Below are positions 16,448 to 19,278 of a stretch of DNA of 19,278 nt, piece after piece. This stretch comes from DATKKX01 sp035542775 (GTDB lineage: Bacteria; Planctomycetota; Phycisphaerae; UBA1845; UTPLA1), in the NCBI GenBank assembly GCA_035542775.1, contig DATKKX010000129.1, positions 1 to 19,278 on the forward strand, in the 5' to 3' direction. The first letter of the stretch is position 1. Each line of letters starts with the position of its first letter. Below the pieces are notes generated by a model that was not told the DNA's origin, searched no databases, and worked only from the letters and a program-made list of their open reading frames with translations. Made by a program: the position numbers and the translations under genes.

Positions 16448-16525
16448 GGCCGCGTGCGGGCAGGAGCGATCAGAGTCAACCGGTCAAAAACCCGGGTCGC
16501 GCTTGCTCATTTCCCTGGATCTTGT

Positions 16526-16537
16526 GGCCGGCCGGCC
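16526..16537. repeat. 12-bp GC palindrome GGCCGGCCGGCC
   Basis: This self-complementary block lies in the 157-bp gap between the peptidase and repeat-protein genes. No T-tract follows, so I do not call it a terminator. It may be chance in GC-rich DNA. Confidence 0.3.
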
Positions 16538-16568
16538 CATGCCGCCGGGCGACGGTGAATCCCCGGCC

Positions 16569-16597
16569 TTGTGCAACCGTTCCGAAACTGGTACATA
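16569..16597 (+). promoter_or_regulatory. Weak promoter candidate for the repeat-protein gene
   Basis: TTGTGC (16569-16574), a 17-bp spacer and TACATA (16592-16597) are each only half-matches to sigma70 consensus. If used, transcription would begin at about 16604-16605, at the start codon itself, giving a leaderless message. That would fit the absence of a Shine-Dalgarno, but it is speculative. Confidence 0.25.
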
Positions 16598-16613
16598 GCG
16601 CGGCATGTACCAG
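16588..16613. promoter_or_regulatory. Perfect 9-bp inverted repeat containing the start codon
   Basis: CTGGTACAT (16588-16596), an 8-nt spacer and ATGTACCAG (16605-16613) form a perfect inverted repeat. The right arm is the first three codons of the repeat-protein gene. In RNA it would hide the AUG in a stem; in DNA it is a plausible operator for a dimeric regulator. Confidence 0.5.
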
Positions 16614-18785
16614 AAACTCACACTCATAGCGGTCTTGGTAATGGGCTGCTGGCAGCCCGCTCAGGGTCAATCGGGCGATGCCTTGGACGAGGCGCTCGGG
16701 CTCGTCGGGGTGCGTCGCGACGATCTCGGCTGGCAGCCCAAGGGCTGGTGGACGAAGTTCCCGGCGCAGATACCGTACAAGCTCCGCTCCTTCGACAGCT
16801 TGTTCGACCATCCGCTGGACGCCATCACCTACACGCGGCTGCTGGCCAATGCGGCGAGGGTGCATCTCGATCCCGCTGTCCAGAACAAGCTCGATGACCG
16901 CAAATGCTCGAACATCTATCACGCCGCCCACATCCTCGGCGTCGATCCCAAGTACGGCGCCATGCGCGGCTATGCCACGAATCTCCCCAAGGAAGATACG
17001 CCGCTCGATAAGGCCATTGTGAACATGTATACCGCCGCCGGCCGGACGACCCAGCCGTTCACCTTCTACATGGACCTACCTTACCCCCAGTATGAAAAGG
17101 AACTCACCGAGAAGGTGCAGGTCATCCCCGAGAAGGCGCGGCCCATCCTCGGCCGGCTGGTGACGAGCATCAGCGAGGCACACCACTGGGCGGAATTGGC
17201 CGTCCGCAACGTCGACGGCGCGGACCTCGCGGTGGTGGCCCGGCGCTACAACGTCGGCCACGAGGAAGTAGACGCCTACGACTATTGCCCGCAGTTCGAC
17301 AGTCTGGCCCAGACGTTGGATCAAGCCAGCCTGTGGTATGCGGCCGAGAAGTGCGTTGAGGCCCTCGAAGACGCCCGGATAGGGCTGGCGGCCGTCGAGG
17401 AGCTGAAGAATCCGCCCCCGTTTGCTTTCGACTGGCAAAGCCCATGGGGCTGGATTCGCATCCGGGGTGGCGGAGACGATCAGATCGACGGCACCGACGC
17501 CCTGCTGATCGTCGATCTCGGCGGCAATGACCATTACACCGGCGGCGTCGCGGCTTCAACCTCGGACCGGCTGATTGGCTTGTGCCTCGACATGGCCGGC
17601 AACGACCGCTACGAGTCGGACGTGCCTGCCCAAGGCGCCGGCATGTGCGGCATCGGCATCCTGATCGACGCCGCCGGCGACGACGAATACAAGGCGGAAC
17701 ATTACGCCCAGGGCGTCGGTCAGTTCGGTTTCGGTCTGCTGGCTGACCTGGGCGGCAACGACCACTACTTCGTCAAGTTCAACGGCCAGGGCTGCGGCTA
17801 CTTCGGCATCGGCCTGCTGTTCGACTGCGACGGCGACGACCAGTACAAGCTGTACGCCGACGGCCAGGGGCTGGGCGGCGTTGCGGGCGTCGGCGTGCTG
17901 GCCGATCGCAAGGGCGACGACACGTATGAAGCCGTGCGCGACGCCAAGATCACGGGGCGGCCGTCTTATCACTCCCCCAAGGAGGACATCTCGGTCAGCA
18001 ACGCCCAGGGCTGTGCCATGGGGCGGCGGGGCGACGGCTGCGACGGGCACTCCTGGGCCGGCGGCCTGGGCGCCCTGATCGACATCGAAGGCGACGACAA
18101 GTACACGTCGGGCAGTTGGACCATGGGCACCGGGTACTGGTTCGGGACCGGCATCCTGTACGACGGCAGCGGCAACGACGAGTATCGCGGGGTGTGCTAT
18201 TCACAAGCCACCGGGGCCCATTTCTGCATCGGCGTCCTGCTCGATGAAGGCGGCAACGACAAGCATCTGGCCGAGGCCACGGCCAACATGTGCTGCGCGT
18301 GGGGACACGACTTCACCATCGCCCTGCTGGTCGACATCGGCGGCGACGATGTCTACGACGTGCGGCAGAATGGCATTAGCTACAGCATCAACCGCAGCTT
18401 CACCGCCCTGATCGACATCGGCGGGAATGACACCTACAAGAGCGACGCCTCGCTCCGCAAGCCGGAGGAGAACCGGCCCGGCTTCGCCAAGTACGACCCG
18501 CGATTCGAGGCCGGCACCGCCGAGCGTCCCGAGCCGGGCTTCTACTTCGCGGATGCCACGTCGATGGCCCTGTTCCTCGACATCGGGGGCAAGGACACCT
18601 ACTGGTCCGGCCAGAAGGACAACAGCCAATGGCTCGACGAGCCCGGCGCGCCGAACTACAGGGTGCGGAACTTCAGCATCGGCATCGATCGCCCCGAAGG
18701 CGCCGTGAGCTTCGTGCCGATCCCCGAAAAGAAGCCGACCCAACCGCCGCCGAAGTTGCTGACCACCTCACAGCCCGCGAAGTGA
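16605..18785 (+). CDS. Exported protein with twelve D-x-x-G-x-D-x-Y/H repeats, function unknown
   Basis: The predicted protein has 726 aa. The N-terminus is a signal peptide (MYQKLTLIAVLVMGC); Cys15 may be lipidated, or cleavage may follow AQG. Residues 25-270 are a mainly helical domain I do not recognise. From 300 to 670 there are twelve motifs of form D-x-x-G-[N/D/K]-D-x-[Y/H], starting at residues 304, 329, 355, 381, 407, 434, 493, 520, 547, 577, 604 and 659. Most are 25-27 residues apart, with insertions after the sixth and eleventh. The units resemble AQGVGQFGFGLLADLGGNDHY. This suggests a solenoid with stacked acidic turns, perhaps calcium-binding; that is inference. The tail is Pro/Lys-rich. 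There is no ribosome binding site before the ATG, which lies in an inverted repeat. It follows the M28 peptidase by 157 bp. Confidence 0.85.
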   Translation: MYQKLTLIAVLVMGCWQPAQGQSGDALDEALGLVGVRRDDLGWQPKGWWTKFPAQIPYKLRSFDSLFDHPLDAITYTRLLANAARVHLDPAVQNKLDDRKCSNIYHAAHILGVDPKYGAMRGYATNLPKEDTPLDKAIVNMYTAAGRTTQPFTFYMDLPYPQYEKELTEKVQVIPEKARPILGRLVTSISEAHHWAELAVRNVDGADLAVVARRYNVGHEEVDAYDYCPQFDSLAQTLDQASLWYAAEKCVEALEDARIGLAAVEELKNPPPFAFDWQSPWGWIRIRGGGDDQIDGTDALLIVDLGGNDHYTGGVAASTSDRLIGLCLDMAGNDRYESDVPAQGAGMCGIGILIDAAGDDEYKAEHYAQGVGQFGFGLLADLGGNDHYFVKFNGQGCGYFGIGLLFDCDGDDQYKLYADGQGLGGVAGVGVLADRKGDDTYEAVRDAKITGRPSYHSPKEDISVSNAQGCAMGRRGDGCDGHSWAGGLGALIDIEGDDKYTSGSWTMGTGYWFGTGILYDGSGNDEYRGVCYSQATGAHFCIGVLLDEGGNDKHLAEATANMCCAWGHDFTIALLVDIGGDDVYDVRQNGISYSINRSFTALIDIGGNDTYKSDASLRKPEENRPGFAKYDPRFEAGTAERPEPGFYFADATSMALFLDIGGKDTYWSGQKDNSQWLDEPGAPNYRVRNFSIGIDRPEGAVSFVPIPEKKPTQPPPKLLTTSQPAK

Positions 18786-18804
18786 CCGGATGGAGCAGAC
18801 TGCT

Positions 18805-18991
18805 CACCACGAAGGACACGAAGAGCACGAAGACAGAAAAGAGTCAGTACGGCGAGCTCCGCCTGCTGCTCACCCGCGCAAACCCATCATCGCCCTGACG
18901 GCACCATATTTCGACGTTTCGTCATTTTGGCGTTTCGGCGTTTTGACTTCTTGCTATCTCCTCCTTCGTTCTCTTCGTGTTCTTCGTGGTG
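18805..18991. mobile_element. 187-bp inverted-repeat element between convergent genes
   Basis: The left end CACCACGAAG... (18805-18832) and the right end ...CTTCGTGGTG (18964-18991) are 28-bp inverted repeats matching at 26 of 28 positions, each built of three CACGAAG-like units. The interior holds a degenerate 8-bp tandem repeat and no gene. It fills most of the gap between the convergent repeat-protein and FKBP genes, so it may act as a bidirectional hairpin or terminator. No target duplication is evident. It belongs to the same family as the single arm at 4696-4726. Confidence 0.65.
18909..18948 (+). repeat. Degenerate 8-bp tandem repeat, five units
   Basis: The units are TTTCGACG, TTTCGTCA, TTTTGGCG, TTTCGGCG and TTTTGACT, directly adjacent inside the inverted-repeat element. 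The TTT phase every 8 bp makes it AT-richer than its surroundings. Confidence 0.55.
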
Positions 18992-19000
18992 CCCTCCCGC

Positions 19001-19278
19001 TTATCGAATGCCCAGCAATTCCACCGCGAACACCAGCACGGCGTTGCTGCCGATGACCGGGGGCGCGCCGCGTTCGCCGTAGGCCAGATCGGGCGGGAGC
19101 ACCAGCCAGCGCTTGCCGCCGACCTTCATCGCTCCGACGCCCTCGGTCCAGCCCGCGATGACCTGGTTCAGCCTGAACTCGGCGGGCTGGCGGCGATCGT
19201 GGGAGGAGTCGAACTTGGTCCCGTCGGTCAGCCAGCCGGTGTAGTGCACCTTGACGCGGTCGGTAGGCTTGGGCGACG
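19001..19278 (-). CDS. Partial FKBP-type peptidyl-prolyl cis-trans isomerase (5' end outside window)
   Basis: The stop is the TAA at 19003-19001; the frame runs open to the right edge (91 codons visible, no start needed in view). The sequence is the FKBP core: KVHYTGWLTDGTKFDSS, QVIAGWTEGVGAMKVGG, LVLPPDLAYGERGAPPVIG and VFAVELLGI. The aromatic pocket residues are present (Tyr of HYTG, Phe-Asp of KFDSS, Trp of AGWTEG, Tyr of LAYG, Phe of VFAVE). It should catalyse prolyl isomerisation in protein folding; location depends on the missing N-terminus. It is convergent with the repeat-protein gene across the inverted-repeat element. Confidence 0.93.
   Translation of the reverse strand, partial: SPKPTDRVKVHYTGWLTDGTKFDSSHDRRQPAEFRLNQVIAGWTEGVGAMKVGGKRWLVLPPDLAYGERGAPPVIGSNAVLVFAVELLGIR

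Noticed and set aside
16526..16537. GGCCGGCCGGCC as a Rho-independent terminator for the peptidase gene
   Set aside because: No T-tract follows and the palindrome has no loop.
17500..18620. G-N-D repeats considered as RTX toxin nonapeptides
   Set aside because: RTX repeats recur every nine residues as GGxGxDxUx; here the period is about 26 and the motif is D-x-x-G-x-D-x-Y.

Overview
The window is GC-rich, densely coding bacterial DNA. It is most likely from a planctomycete-type bacterium (Planctomycetota, possibly Phycisphaerae). This rests on content only: a pilin-like protein with a downstream H...DG signature, a dockerin-type C-terminus on a secreted peptidase, a response regulator led by an excisionase-like HTH, an FHA/SpoIIE phosphatase, and the dispersed CACGAAG / CACGGAG repeat family. 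No rRNA, tRNA or CRISPR was seen.

Layout. (1) 1-1554, minus strand: a partial lipoprotein gene running off the left edge, preceded by the wreck of an Rhs/YD-repeat gene. The Rhs relic is cut by three insertions. The best defined is a 334-bp cassette (665-998): imperfect 15-bp terminal inverted repeats, a 4-bp direct repeat TCAG on both sides, and a single compact GIY-YIG nuclease gene. Removing it with one TCAG rejoins the Rhs core in frame. (2) 1581-5299, minus strand: a signalling cluster of an HTH-receiver response regulator, an HDOD-GAF-histidine kinase, and a receiver that has lost its phosphoacceptor Asp and conserved Lys. (3) 5620-12509, plus strand: a secreted thioredoxin-like/NHL-repeat protein, acetoacetyl-CoA synthetase, a pilin-like protein, a small lipoprotein and an FHA-GAF-PP2C phosphatase. 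(4) 12514-14196, minus strand: a membrane histidine kinase convergent with the phosphatase, only 4 bp apart. (5) 14492-18785, plus strand: a secreted M28 peptidase with a dockerin-like tail, then a 726-aa exported protein with twelve D-x-x-G-x-D-x-Y/H repeats. (6) 18805-18991: a 187-bp element with 28-bp inverted repeats, followed by a partial FKBP-type isomerase (minus strand) running off the right edge.

How the parts relate: region 2 reads as one regulatory unit, in which an HDOD-controlled soluble kinase could phosphorylate the intact response regulator while the degenerate receiver acts as a phosphorylation-independent partner. The FHA phosphatase and membrane kinase form a second, convergent pair of signalling genes. 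Regions 3 and 5 encode mostly exported proteins. The most novel item is the GIY-YIG cassette with its two companion insertions in the Rhs relic. The repeat protein, whose start codon lies in a perfect inverted repeat, comes next.
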